A stretch of 64,000 nt of DNA from Lithodes maja (Eukaryota; Arthropoda; Malacostraca; Decapoda; Lithodidae), in NCBI GenBank assembly GCA_037953745.1, contig JBAKBP010012368.1, positions 1 through 64,000 of the forward strand, written 5' to 3'. The notes beneath the pieces are model-generated. The model was not told the origin of the DNA. It made no database searches and saw nothing but the letters and a program-made list of their open reading frames with translations. The translations under genes were made by a program, and so were the position numbers. Shown here one piece after another: positions 31,783 to 42,275 of the stretch; position 1 is the stretch's first letter, and each line of letters begins with the position of its first letter.

Positions 31783-32492
31783 TTGACCCCTTGCGAGTTT
31801 CAGGCTATAAGGAAGTTGGAGCCGTAAACATCGACATAGAACAATAATTAAATACAATATTTTTTTATTTTATTTTTTATTCCAACTACTCCCTCTCGGG
31901 CATAGGCTGATAGCCTTTACACTCAACCGCTGAACACAGTGAGGCCCATGAGGTCTTGCTCCAGTCTAGGGAGTGAGACATGCGAAGCTTCACGGCTCGA
32001 AGCAACTCCATCTCTAAAGCCGCCTCGCCTCTGCGCTTCACAGTCTCACCCCCACAGACTCGGACCCTCACTCTCAGAACGCCACCTATTGAGCAATTAA
32101 CTCGCTAGGCATTGCCCCCCGGTAGCATATTTTTGAATATGGGAATATTCATACAATGCTATTTAATCAGGGAACAATGAGGGTATTTGTTTTGGTATTT
32201 CGGTGTGCTGTGGTAATGCACTGATACTAGGTACAGCACAATTTCCATCCCAATAATATCTTCCCATTGACATATTGGGATTCGAACCCGGGTCCATTGG
32301 ATTACCAGTCCAGTGGCAAGATCACTCTGCCACACCTCCCCTAAATGTAGGTTTCTGATGGATAGAAAGTATGCCTAATTTAGTTTTAGGTATTTATAAA
32401 TGTACTAGGACCGTATTTTAGTTGTTAATTCTGCTAAATATCGATGCTTACAGCTCTAACTTCCTTATAGGCTGGAACTCACAAGTGGTCAA
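31783..32492. mobile_element. Inverted-repeat element (family TIR-60), 710 bp
   Basis: Left end TTGACCCCTTGCGAGTTTCA and the right end complement match for about 50-60 bp through a ggaagtt..gag block and cat-cga. The same termini bound 19,225-20,701. Non-coding, with a tRNA-like remnant near its right end. Confidence 0.65.
32270..32342 (-). tRNA. tRNA-like remnant (anticodon-loop GGT), degenerate
   Basis: On the minus strand there is a D-arm-like GGCAGAGTGATCTTGCC, an anticodon arm CTGGA-CTGGTAA-TCCAA (four of five pairs, loop anticodon GGT, threonine-type) and a B-box GGGTTCGAATCCC. The acceptor stem (GGGGAGG against TATGTCA) does not pair and the T stem is only partly paired. It is therefore a tRNA-derived pseudogene or SINE head, not a working tRNA. 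Confidence 0.4.
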
Positions 32493-32588
32493 TTGATGAG
32501 ATAAGAAATTAGCCTAGCTACATTTATACGGGAAGCCTGTTTGTGGCCTAAGTTAAAGGATTTCTGACGGATTGATCATTGATGGTTG

Positions 32589-32935
32589 GGAAATTCTATC
32601 TATCTATCTATTGCCTGACGCCGTGATCCCCGAAGGGGTGGCCACGAACGAACCACCCCATGCACCTCTGTCCCCAGTCAGTCGACGCCCCTCCCCCCAA
32701 CCAGCACCGCCTTCGTTCATGTACTTCCTCACTCCATCCTTCCACCTCTCATCATTCTGTCTACCTCTCCCTCTCTGTCCCTCCACCTCGCTCTCATACA
32801 CCCTCTTAGTCATTCTCTCGCTTTCCATACGTTCCATATGGCCGAACCATCTCAAGTTGTTCCTTTTCACACTTTCCAGCACATCTACCTCCACACCACA
32901 CCTCCTTCTTACTTCCTCATTAGTCTGTCTATTAT
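32589..32935 (-). mobile_element. Family B LINE 3' fragment with (ATAG)n tail
   Basis: Minus-strand copy of the family B C-terminus (DVLESVKRNNLRWFGHMERM, RMTKRVYESEVEGQRG). The tail is seen as tctatctatctatc at 32,589-32,611. It is only about 350 bp long, a short 5'-truncated insertion. Confidence 0.85.
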
Positions 32936-33408
32936 AATTACCTTAACTAGGCTACAGTATATTGTTCTACTTTACCATGTCTACACCTAGGCAGTGCTAG
33001 CAAAATCAAAATGCCAGACTTTACTTTGCCAACACTTTGGCAGTTCTAGCCAAGCCAAAATGCCAGACTTTGGCTTAACTTTTCAAAATAGGCCTAGAGT
33101 AATATTTTTGTATTCACAACACCTCAAGGCCTATCTATTCAAAATAGGCCTAGGCCTAGTATATATTTGTTATTGTTTTTTTTATTTTTAGGCTATAGGC
33201 TAGCCTAGGGTAATATATTTTTTGATTCACAACACCTCCATTTTTGTTGAGGGGGCAAAGCCCCCCCTCAAACCATTATTGCATCCTACGGCTGGTAACA
33301 AAACAATTTACCCAACATCTGGCTGTGGGATACAATACAGTAATGTGGTGAGGGGGGCTTTGACTCCCCCTACCCCCATTACATCATCATCATCATAGGC
33401 TATATATT
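32936..33408. repeat. Dispersed repeat with G-rich palindromes
   Basis: Two copies of an aaaatgccagacttt block (33,009; 33,058) and gcctaggcct strings are followed by a complementary pair of blocks, gagggggcaaagcccccc and ggtgaggggggctttgactc, at about 33,249-33,361. Related sequence recurs at 42,280-42,400 and 42,540-42,730. No coding content. Confidence 0.5.
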
Positions 33409-33646
33409 ACCAGCAGGGGCAAATAACAGTCAAATTAGATGCGAATATAACCGAGTGTGCGACTATGTAAACAAAACGAATGGTACACCCGCTAACACCA
33501 CTCTTACCTTGGTAAGGGAGGTGCTAGCGGGCGTACTGTCCTCCTTGTTTACATGAAGTTGCAGGCTCAGTTACGTTCGCGTCTAATTTGACGGCATTTT
33601 TTGTTTTAATTATCCCACGGCCAGCTGTTATTTGCCCCCCTGCTGG
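33409..33646. repeat. Foldback repeat, arms of about 110 bp
   Basis: CCAGCAGGGGCAAATAACAG at 33,409 pairs with CTGTTATTTGCCCCCCTGCTGG ending at 33,646, and the sequence between is complementary about a centre near 33,512 (cactcttacc / ggtaagggag). Single arms of the same family occur at 42,400-42,540 and 46,150-46,240. Confidence 0.75.
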
Positions 33647-33649
33647 AAA

Positions 33650-34139
33650 TATATATGGTGTCGGAAGAAAGAAAAGATATAGGATCTACTGGATTGGGGT
33701 GGAGACTGATAAAGCGAAAGGAGGAGTGGGTGTTCTGCTGGCTGAAGAGCTGGCGGAAAGTGTGCTTCAGATTACGAGAGTTAGTGAAAGGCCGATTGTT
33801 TTGAAGTTGAAAGTTTGTGAAAGAATTCTGAATGTGATATCTGCATATGCCCCACAGGCTGGTCTACATAAAGAGATAAAAGAGGACTTCTGGTGTCATT
33901 TCAGGCCTCTCGGAGAATGAAATAACAATCGTGGGGGGGGGGGGGGGGGACCTGAATGGTCACGTGGGAGCATCTGCAGATGGATACGAGGGGGTACATG
34001 GAGGAAATGGTTACGGAAGGAGGAATCTGGAAGGCGAATATATACTGGAGTCCTGCATTGCACTCAACATGGTTGTGTGTAACATGAAGTTCAAGAAAAG
34101 ACAGAGCCATCTGATCACATATAACTCTAGGGCCTCCAG
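33650..34139 (+). mobile_element. Family F LINE, endonuclease part
   Basis: The plus strand encodes GGVGVLLAEELAESVLQI, RILNVISAYAPQAGLHKE, a frameshift at the G run 33,932-33,949, then GGDLNGHVGASADGYEG and RQSHLITYNSRAS. These are APE endonuclease blocks of an RTE-type LINE. The element is cut at 34,140 by the CR1-like LINE and continues at 39,206 (IDYFLVNRKDWKLVRDVK). The N-terminal end is lost at the foldback repeat. Confidence 0.75.
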
Positions 34140-34461
34140 TAATAATAATAATAATAATAATAATATTTATTCAGTTAGCAATTTACAGAGTTGGTACCAC
34201 ATAGTTTGTTACAAATATGACATGTACCAGCCTTGCATAATTCCAACTAAGGATAGCCCAATAAGGCCGTTAGACGTATTTCCATTGGGGTCCTTGTGGG
34301 ATTAGGTTAGCTGGGGAAAAATGGGGAGGATAAAGAAATGGATACTTTAGAAAAAGTATTTCTAGGGGGTTATTTTAAGATACCTTACATCCTATAGTAA
34401 ATATCAGTAATCCGTAATCAGTAATCATTTCAGTTTGGTTTGTCTATCTCTTATGTCGCAT

Positions 34462-37218
34462 TTAGTAGTAGACATAAGCTTGGTGCTCCCTTCTCGCAGC
34501 TGTCCGGTTCAGGTGTTCCTTCAGGCTACGTCTGAAGGAATACAGTGTTCTCTTTTCACGGACTGACTGGGGTAGGTCGTTCCAGTCTTTGATGGCGGTG
34601 AAGAAGAATGTTTGCTTACCCTGTCCTTGGATTCTCGGGGCCTTAAAATTAAACATCCTGTTTCTTGTATTATGTCCACTCCTCTCATTTGCTTTAACAA
34701 AATCATTCTTTAGGTACTCTGGAGCTCTGTCATAGAAAATTTTGAAGGCATTAGTGAGCCTGATTTGTTTGGCCCTGTCAGCGACATTGAGCATACCTAG
34801 TGACTGAAGTTGTTCCTGGCCAACATGTGATCTGGGTCCTAGGTTCAGCATGAACCTAACCATTTTATTTTGAGTGACCTGAAGTTTGTGCTGTGCTGAT
34901 TTAGATGATGCAGAGTACCAGGATGACACAGAATAGTCAAAATGACATTGAACAAGCGCTTGGCAGAGGGTCTTTTTGGTCGCCGCGGGCAAGCATCCCA
35001 CCTGTCTATACAGGTATTTTATACGTGCTCTACACTTACTCAGGATAGATTCCAAAATTGTTTCACCTGACAAACTCGCGTCCAGTTTTAGTCCGAGATA
35101 TTTAACTTGTGACACTGTTGTTATAGGAATATCATTACAGTTGACCGAGAAGCCCACAATGTCTTTCAGTTTGTGTTTTGTTCCACATAAGATGGCTTCC
35201 GTCTTGCCCAGGTGAAGAGATAGTCTATTGTCCACTAGCCATTCACTACATGATTCTAGTTCTTTGGAAAGTGAAGCGGCAATACTTATTGGGTCTTTTC
35301 CTGAAACCAGGAGCACGCTGTCGTCTGCATACAGTAATAATTTACATGAGACGCTCAGTTCCATGTCGTTCACATAACAGAGAAAGAGTAAGGGACCAAG
35401 GATGCTTCCCTGCGGGACCCCACAGTTAATTGGCATAGGATCAGATATATTATCATCAATTTTGACTCTTTGGGTTCTACCACTAAGATAAGATTTAAAC
35501 CAGTTCACAGATCCTATGCCCATTGCTTGTAGTTTATTACATAGGATATCATGGTCTACTGTGTCAAACGCTTTTTGTAGATCAAGAAGAACCATACCGG
35601 TGTAGTTACCTTTAGACATTTCTTTACGAATGTGATCCGTTAAGTGGATGAGACAGGAGTCTGTCGAGTACATGCATCTGAAACCTGATTGAAACTTATA
35701 GAATAGATCATTTTGTTTGAGGTAGTGTTCAATTTGGGTGTATACCGCTCTTTCAAGGATTTTAGATACAATACATAATATGCTAACTGGTCTGTAGTTA
35801 CCAACTTCTAGTTTATTTCCTTTCTTGAATAGAGGGGTTACAATAGCTTCCTTCAGTTCAGCAGGTACAGTGTTGGTGTTAATTGACAAGTTGATGATGT
35901 GAGTTAGGGGGCCTGCTATACCAATGGCTCCATCTCGTAGAAATTTGGCAGGAATTTTGTCTGGTCCTGTGCTTTTATGTACATTTAGGTTAGACAGCTC
36001 GTCAAAAGTGTATTTTGGTGTAACATTTTGCAATCCAAATGTGTTTGGGTGTATGTCTTTATCTCTGTAGAAATTTCGAAAGGTGGCCGTTGTTGTCGTG
36101 TATTTATTGAGAGGTTGAGGTAGGTTCTGTGCAAGTGTGTTTGCTATGGAGGTGAAGAAGGAGTTGAAGTAGGTTGAAATTTGTCGTTTATCGTGGCAAA
36201 TCTGATCATTAATGGTGAGAGCAATATTAGTGTTAGACGAGTCCCTTGTCTTGTTGCTGTAGCCTGTTGTTTTTAGGTGCCTCCATAGTTTCTTTGGGTT
36301 ATTCTGATATTCCTCTGCCTTATTGTGAAAATAATTAGTTTTCGCTGATTTTATTTTCCTACTTAGTTTATTCCTGGCCCTGTTGAACTCATGTTTCAGA
36401 CCTTGATCCTGTCTATGTTTCGCTAGCCTTTTTAACAGATTGTCTCTGTGTTCCAGATGGTGTAGTATGTCATTGTTGATCCATGGGTCTGACCTTGCTT
36501 TAATTCGTATGTCTTTCAGAGGAGCTATTTCGTCTAGAATGTTTGTGATGATGGTTCTGAAGCCAACCCATGCGTCATTAACGTTTGTACTTCCAAACAC
36601 TGGAGACCAGTCTGTATTCCATAAAATGTCCAGAAATGTTTCTTTATTGTAGTTTCTGAGTGACCTTGTTTTGATAATCTTGTGATTCTCTAGGGTAATT
36701 TTTGTGGTTTTTCGTGTGCAATATGTGACGAAGTGATCACTTATCCCAGTCTGTATAACCCCTGATTGGGATATTTTGTCCTCTCTGTTACAGTTTATGT
36801 GGTCTATTATTGTGGCAGTGTTCTCAGAGATACGTGTGGGGGTTGTGATGAGTTGTTTGTGATTGTGCATTGTCAGTATATGCCTATATTCTCGTACAAG
36901 CCTATCATTTCGTTGTTTGTAACACAGGTTAAAATCCCCTAGTATGATGGATTCATTCCGAGGGTCTAGCGATGACAACGTTCGTTCAAATTTGGTCAAG
37001 AATTGTGTGTCGTCTGGTGGCCTATAGCATACCCCAATTGTGATGGGTCTTGTCCTCGGCAGGTATAGATCGATCCACAGAGCTTCGTGATTTTCTACAT
37101 GGAGGTCGGTCCTGGTTGTGTGTGTGAGGTTGTTTTTTACATACAGACATACTCCTCCCCCATGCCTATTGCGATCATTCCTAACCATATTGAAACCTTG
37201 AATGTTTATTTTCACCAT
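34462..37218 (-). CDS. CR1-like ORF2: endonuclease and reverse transcriptase
   Basis: A 918-codon open frame. It starts inside the endonuclease (HGGGVCLYVKNNL, ESIILGDFNL, ISDHFVTYCTR). RT blocks follow: KSTGPDKIPAKFLRDGA, VGNYRPVSILCIVSKILERA, FQSGFRCMYST, LLDLQKAFDTVDHDILC, CGVPQGSILGPLLFLCYVND and catalytic LLYADDSVLL (about residue 640), then thumb YLGLKLDASLS and a C-terminal WNDLPQSVREKRTLYSFRRS block typical of CR1-group elements. The RT is fully open. The N-terminal part of the endonuclease is in another frame at 37,181-37,756, so one frameshift separates them near 37,200. Confidence 0.85.
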   Translation of the reverse strand: MVKINIQGFNMVRNDRNRHGGGVCLYVKNNLTHTTRTDLHVENHEALWIDLYLPRTRPITIGVCYRPPDDTQFLTKFERTLSSLDPRNESIILGDFNLCYKQRNDRLVREYRHILTMHNHKQLITTPTRISENTATIIDHINCNREDKISQSGVIQTGISDHFVTYCTRKTTKITLENHKIIKTRSLRNYNKETFLDILWNTDWSPVFGSTNVNDAWVGFRTIITNILDEIAPLKDIRIKARSDPWINNDILHHLEHRDNLLKRLAKHRQDQGLKHEFNRARNKLSRKIKSAKTNYFHNKAEEYQNNPKKLWRHLKTTGYSNKTRDSSNTNIALTINDQICHDKRQISTYFNSFFTSIANTLAQNLPQPLNKYTTTTATFRNFYRDKDIHPNTFGLQNVTPKYTFDELSNLNVHKSTGPDKIPAKFLRDGAIGIAGPLTHIINLSINTNTVPAELKEAIVTPLFKKGNKLEVGNYRPVSILCIVSKILERAVYTQIEHYLKQNDLFYKFQSGFRCMYSTDSCLIHLTDHIRKEMSKGNYTGMVLLDLQKAFDTVDHDILCNKLQAMGIGSVNWFKSYLSGRTQRVKIDDNISDPMPINCGVPQGSILGPLLFLCYVNDMELSVSCKLLLYADDSVLLVSGKDPISIAASLSKELESCSEWLVDNRLSLHLGKTEAILCGTKHKLKDIVGFSVNCNDIPITTVSQVKYLGLKLDASLSGETILESILSKCRARIKYLYRQVGCLPAATKKTLCQALVQCHFDYSVSSWYSASSKSAQHKLQVTQNKMVRFMLNLGPRSHVGQEQLQSLGMLNVADRAKQIRLTNAFKIFYDRAPEYLKNDFVKANERSGHNTRNRMFNFKAPRIQGQGKQTFFFTAIKDWNDLPQSVREKRTLYSFRRSLKEHLNRTAARREHQAYVYY

Positions 37219-37772
37219 CGTTTATACTTGAATCCAGCCAGGTTTCTGTGATTGCAATTATTGAAGCTTTGGCCTTATTAGCTAACAAGTTTAATTCTGA
37301 CAATTTATGGTACATTGATCTGGCGTTAATGTGGATAAGATGGAGCCCTTTGTTGGTGAACACTCTGTATTCATCTTTGATTTTGAATGTGTCCTGGCTG
37401 GATTCTGAGTTGTTAATACTAATTGGTTCATTTACATTAATATTCGGTAATGAATGCAAGGCACATATGTTGCATAGGAATTCCCGTTCTTCACTGTTGG
37501 TCTTCTTAGAGATGCACTTCATGTGAGCTACAGTTTTACACTTAACACAGTTTATGATCCTTTGTTTTCTTGTTATGAGTGATTCACATATTTCACAAAT
37601 GATTTTAGGACCCCTAATAGCTATTTCCCTACATTTATCGCATTCCACCTCTTTTCTGCTAGTAATGTAAGTACATCGATTGTGTACTGTTTCATTACAA
37701 CTACTACATTGTGACGTTGTACTCCTTTTGTTGAATCCATATCGCACACTATACATATTTTCCTGTTACTGT
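37181..37772 (-). pseudogene. CR1-like N-terminal region: PHD-like Cys-rich domain and endonuclease start
   Basis: A likely start MNSNRKICIVC (about 37,770) is followed after a one-base shift near 37,745 by CSSCNETVHNRCTYI, CDKCRE, CEICESLITRKQRIINCVKC and FLCNICALHS. This series of CxxC and HxxC pairs resembles a PHD-type zinc finger, known in CR1-group LINEs. The endonuclease then opens with LHLIHINARSMYHKLSELNL and IIAITETWLDSSIND (catalytic Glu). The frame is lost near 37,200 just before the 918-codon ORF. Two single-base disruptions prevent expression of a full protein. Confidence 0.7.
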
Positions 37773-38560
37773 TCATCGTACGTCTGGCGGTGTGGTGATC
37801 AGCTGTGCGCCGTGAGCGGCTGATGGTGTGTGAGCGCGTGAGATGAGGACAGGTTGTGGCTCCCCCTTGCCCCCCTCCCACCCCTACCTGTATTTGTTGT
37901 TTTATGTCCTTGTTCTTGGCCGTTGTTGCTGTTACTTCATTGTCGATGTGTTTGCTAGAGCTTCCTGTTTGTTTGGGTGTTCTGGTTGCATGTTGTGTTA
38001 CTTGGGTCACCGATATCTGTGGTAGTGATGATACAGTTGAGGGTAATGTTGAGTAGGTAGAATGTTGGCACTGTGCTGGCGGTTGCCCTGCGGTCTTGGT
38101 TGTGAGTTGGAGCGTGACGGGAGACTTGGGGGTCTGCTGGCCCAGTTTGTTATAAGCAAATTTTACTGCTAGGGACTGTTGAAATGTCGGTGTCTGCCTT
38201 ACTTGTTTGGTGGTGAGGTTTCTTCAACGTTGAACTAGGGGCCGGGGTTGGTCTCTACATCTCCGCAGCTAATTAGAGTGTAGCACAATAGGTGTTGTAG
38301 CGAGGTTGTGCCAGAGTATTTGCCCAGTCGCAGCGTCATTCCCGATATATGAAATAGACCAGGCAGGAATGGTGACAGAAAATTTCACTCGTGTGTGATT
38401 TCTGTGTGACGAGGTCCCTCAATACTTGTTTAGTGTTGACCTGGTACACTACCGGTCCCCTCTGCACCTGTATATCAGCACAGCCCCTCTGGATGTTGAG
38501 AAGGATGATACATAGAGAGAGGGCTACGCCCGCACCCTTCATCCCTCCCGCCATTGCCGT
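37773..38560 (-). other. 5' region of the CR1-like LINE
   Basis: Upstream of the PHD-like region there is a Thr/Gln-rich open stretch (to about 38,010) and a separate small frame at 38,336-38,554 whose first 25 residues are hydrophobic (GVALSLCIILLNIQRGCADI). No ORF1 family is recognisable. The region may be 5' UTR/promoter of the element, or hold a degenerate ORF1. Confidence 0.4.
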
Positions 38561-38588
38561 TATGTCAGATAGATTACTTCTTGGTTAA

Positions 38589-39084
38589 CCTCTGAAGTGC
38601 GCATGGGGGGTATGAGACACCACACTCCTGTGCTGACGTATTTGAGCTGTTCCCATCACTAAAATATTTATTTTACCATAAATAGCATCAATACTTATCC
38701 ATATGCACCTATTATAGGTTGATTATAAAGGTATTAACCTGTTACAACAATAAAACAAGTGGAAACAGCGTTTGGATGGTCAAAATCGGCGATAGAGGCC
38801 GGGAGTTACACAATGTATGGCTGAGGCAACCTCCCAGCCCACCACTTTCCTCCACCTCTGGAGAGAGACTGTCGATCGATACTCTCTCTCTCTCTCTTGC
38901 ACTCGCTTGCTAACAGTTATGACAACGCCCTGCTACCAACTCGCTAATGTTAGCACGAAAATAGACCACAGGAAAAGGGAATAACAGGGAAAATAGGTGA
39001 TAACTGAAGGAGGGGAGGAAACTGAGGAAGGAGGGGAGGTGGAGGAGTGATATTTGGCATGGCCCAGGGGCAAAAAAAAAAAAA

Positions 39085-39123
<39 letters not shown>

Positions 39124-39201
39124 AAACAAAAACAAAAAAAATCGGTGTTTTAAATTGATTTTTTTTTCCCGACTCTTAAGAGTCTTCCCGCAGTTCCTGG
39201 G
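38589..39201 (+). mobile_element. TTAA element (piggyBac-type target) in family F LINE, 613 bp
   Basis: Flanked by TTAA at 38,585-38,588 and 39,202-39,205. Removing it with one TTAA restores QIDYFLV/NRKDWKLV of the family F endonuclease. Start CCTCTGAAGTGCGCATGG, end complement CCCAGGAACTGCGGGAAGAC: imperfect inverted repeats of about 13-18 bp. It carries an (AAAT)n stretch (39,075-39,125). Same family as 19,835, 39,677 and 44,206. Confidence 0.85.
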
Positions 39202-39205
39202 TTAA

Positions 39206-39672
39206 CAGGAAAGACTGGAAACTGGTTCGAGATGTAAAGATCATCCCGAGCGAAGAATGTATCCCCCAGCAAAAGCTACTTGTGTGCGACATGAGCTTAT
39301 ACAGAGATCCTAAGCGCAAGAAGGTATACATACCCAAAAGAAAAGTGTGGCTGCTGAAGAACAAGGAAGTTAGGCATATGTTTCATAGTGAACTGGAGGA
39401 AATGAATAGAAATAAGGAAGCTAGGCCTAACAATGTAAATAGTCAATGGAACTTTCTTAAGCATAGCCTTATCGCTGCCACTGACTAAGTCTGTGGGAAA
39501 ACAAAGGGTCACCCCAGGAATAAGACCTCCTGGTGGTGGAACGATGAGGTAGAACATGCTGTGAAAGTGAAAAGGAGATGCTTCAAAGCATGGAAGAAGG
39601 GAGGCAGCAAGGAGGAATACCAGGCAGCTAAACGAACTGCCAAAAGAGTTATTTACAATGCTAAAAAAGGCA
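39206..39672 (+). mobile_element. Family F LINE, endonuclease end and linker
   Basis: Plus-strand reading RKDWKLVRDVKIIPSEECIP, QKLLVCDMSLYRD, then a stop at 39,486-39,488, then RNKTSWWWNDEVEHAVKVKR and RTAKRVIYNAKKG. These are the standard end-of-endonuclease and linker blocks of RTE-type elements. It is cut by the TTAA element at 39,677 and continues at 40,309. Confidence 0.8.
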
Positions 39673-39676
39673 TTAA

Positions 39677-40157
39677 CCTCTGAAGTGCGCACGGGGGTAA
39701 ATGAAAACCTCCCCCTGTGCTGACGTATTTGAGGTTTTTCGTCACTAAAATATTCATTGTACCATTAATAGCATTAATAATTATCCATATGCGCCTATTA
39801 TGGGTTGATTATAAAGGTATTAACCTGAAACAACAATAAAACGAGTGAAAACAGCGTTTGGATGGTCAAAATCGGAGATATAGCCCGCGAGTTGTATAAT
39901 CTATGGGTGAGGCAAACTCCTTTCCCGCCAATTTCCCCCAAGGCCACTGAGACACAGTCGATCGATACTCTCTCTCTCTCTCTTGCACTCGATGGCCATC
40001 AGTGATGACAACACCCTGCTTGCAACTCGCTAATGTTAGCACGAAAATATACCTCAGAATAAGGGAATAATAGGGAAAATAGGTGATAACTGAGGAATAG
40101 GAGGAAAGTGGGGAAGGAGGGGAGGTAGAGGACTGAGATTTTGCATGGCCCAGGGGC

Positions 40158-40192
<35 letters not shown>

Positions 40193-40304
40193 AAAAATAA
40201 TTTTTTTTTCGATGTAAAAAGTTGATTTTTAGTTTTACTTACTCCAGAGAGTCTTCCCGCAGTCCGCCGGCCGAACTCTAAAGAGTCTTCCCGCAGTTCC
40301 CAGG
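39677..40304 (+). mobile_element. TTAA element in family F LINE linker, 628 bp
   Basis: Flanked by TTAA at 39,673-39,676 and 40,305-40,308. Excision with one TTAA gives the open reading NAKKGI/KDLVLEQVCNTDN. Termini CCTCTGAAGTGCGCACGGGG and, complemented, CCTGGGAACTGCGGGAAGAC. It has a long A run (40,160-40,190). It is very similar to element B at 19,835. Confidence 0.9.
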
Positions 40305-40308
40305 TTAA

Positions 40309-42275
40309 GGACCTGGTCCTCGAACAAGTATGTAACACTGACAATCCCAATGGGATCTTCAACCTAGCTAGGCGAGTTAAAAATTACAGTAGGGATATTA
40401 TAGGTGAACAGTGTGTTAGAAACGATAATGGGAAGATTGTGTATGCATAAAATGAAATCAGAGAAGCATGGAAGGCACAATATCAACGATTGCTAAATGT
40501 AGAGTTTGAATGGGATAAGGAACAGGTTAGTATCGAAAAACCAATATCTAGACCCCCTCCTTTGATAGCAGTAGCTGTAGTGAGTGACGCAATCAATAAA
40601 ATGAAGGACAGCAAAGCTCCAGGGTGCTCTGACATTGTCACTGAGATGATAAAAGACTCAGGGGAGACTGGTGTCAACTTAGTCACTGAGTTGATAAACA
40701 CCATTATTAAAGATGAGAAAATCCCAGAGGATTGGCTCAAAAGTGTAATAGTGAATATATACAAAGGAAAAGGGGATGCGCTAGATAGAGGAAATTATAG
40801 GGTCCTGAAAATGCTTGACCAAACCATGAAGGTCTGTGAGAGAGTCTTTGAGGGTTTGATCAGGCAAAGCATCTCCATTGATGATATGCAGTTTGGTTTT
40901 ATGCCAGGACAGGGTACAACCGATGCTGTCTTCATAGTCAGGCAGATACAGGAAAGATACTTATTAAAAGGCAGGGATCTTTACTTTGTGTTTGTAGACC
41001 TGGAGAAGGCCTTTGATAGGGTGCCTAGAGATGTTGGGCTATGAGGAAACTTGGTGTGGAAGAGTGGCTGGTACGTGTGATAATGAAGATGTATGAGGAT
41101 TCGCGAAGTGCGGTGAGGGTGAAGGGTGTACTGAGTGATGAGTTTGCAGTCCGTGTTGGAGTCCATCAGGGTTCAGTGTTAAGCCCCCTCCTCTTTATTA
41201 TGGTCTTGGAGGCACTGTCTAGAGTTTTTAGAGGCGGACTCCCATTGGAACTGTTTTATGCAGATGATTTAGTCCTAATAGCTGACAGTATGCAAGATGC
41301 TGAGGCAAAATTCAGAGAATGGAGAGAGGGCATGGCGAGCAAGGGTTTAAGAGTCAATATTAACAAAACCAAGGTTATGCATTGTAGATTGAGACCAGGC
41401 AATGTGGAAAAGAGCGGTGCATACCCATGTGCAGTGTGTGGAAAGGATGTGGGCGCTAACTCAATTCAATGTAGCATCTGTCGACGCTGGGTGCACCATG
41501 GGAATAAGCGCTGCAGTAGAATAAAGGGACCCCTGCCGAAGGATAAGTCAGAAATAGAGAAATTTGAGTGCGTAGTGTGCAAAGGCAAGCTTGTGTTAAG
41601 TGATGATCCTGTGGCTGTGAATTTTGGAAATGAGTCTTTGGAGCTGGTGAACACGTTTTGCTACCTAGGAGATACCATCTCTGCCGGTGGTGGGGCCGAG
41701 GCTGCCACTGTTGCTAGAATTAGATGTGGCTGGGGGAAGTTCAGAGAACTGCTGCCAATCCTGACCATGAAAAGAATGCCTCTCCCCCAGAAGGGAAAGG
41801 TGTATGCCTCATGTGTTAGAAGTGCAATGATGTTATGCCTCAGAAACATGGGCCGTTAAAGTAGAGGATGTCAAACAGAATGGAACGTAATGAGATGAGA
41901 ATGGTGAGATGGATGTGTGGGGCCAGGCTACAGGATAGAATAACAATTGTTGAGCTGAGGGGACGTTTAGGTATAAAGAGTATTAGCGAGGTGATGCGTA
42001 ACAGTAGACTGGGATGGTATGGACATGTGGAGAGAATGGATGAACAAAATTGGGTGAAAAAATGCAGGTCTGTGATTGTGGAGGGAGCTGCACCAAGGGG
42101 TGGACCGAGGAAGACCTGGGATCGGACTATACATGCCAATCTCAAATCCAAGAACTTGACAAGTGAAGCAGCCCTTAACAGGGTTGCCTGGAACGCCGCC
42201 ATTAGGACAAGAGACTGAAACTGCACGTATGTGTGGAACACTCAGTCTTAAAATTTTATGTATGTATGTATGATG
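40309..42275 (+). mobile_element. Family F LINE: RT with inserted Cys-rich finger, C-terminus and (TATG)n tail
   Basis: RT blocks span 40,490-41,859: KDSKAPGCSDIVTEMIKDSG, FVFVDLEKAFDRVPRDV, VGVHQGSVLSPLLFIMVLEA and catalytic LFYADDLVLIAD near 41,260. Between the thumb (NINKTKVMHCRLRPGN) and FCYLGDTISAGGG lies a finger-like insert: CAVCGKDVGANSIQCSICRR, WVHHGNKRCS and CVVCKG. The C-terminus continues at 41,868-42,218 (MCGARLQDRITIVELRGRLG, WYGHVERMD). A (TATG)n tail sits at 42,258-42,274. The reading changes frame near 41,040 and 41,860, and a stop occurs at 40,448. RTE-like; non-functional copy. Confidence 0.8.

Larger units (their letters stand above)
34141..38560 (-). mobile_element. Family E: near-complete CR1-like LINE with (TAA)n tail
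   Basis: The minus-strand element ends in a TAA/ATT microsatellite (34,141-34,165) preceded by an AATAAA-like site. Its coding region includes a PHD-like cysteine region, APE endonuclease and a complete RT (918 open codons). It interrupts family F between codons for YNSRAS and IDYFLVN. The 5' end lies near 38,560; the exact base and any target duplication are uncertain. A second copy at 62,174-64,000 is almost identical, implying recent activity of the family. Confidence 0.85.

Noticed and set aside
32270..32342. Functional tRNA-Thr (GGT)
   Set aside because: The acceptor stem does not pair and the T stem is incomplete. Kept only as a tRNA-like remnant.
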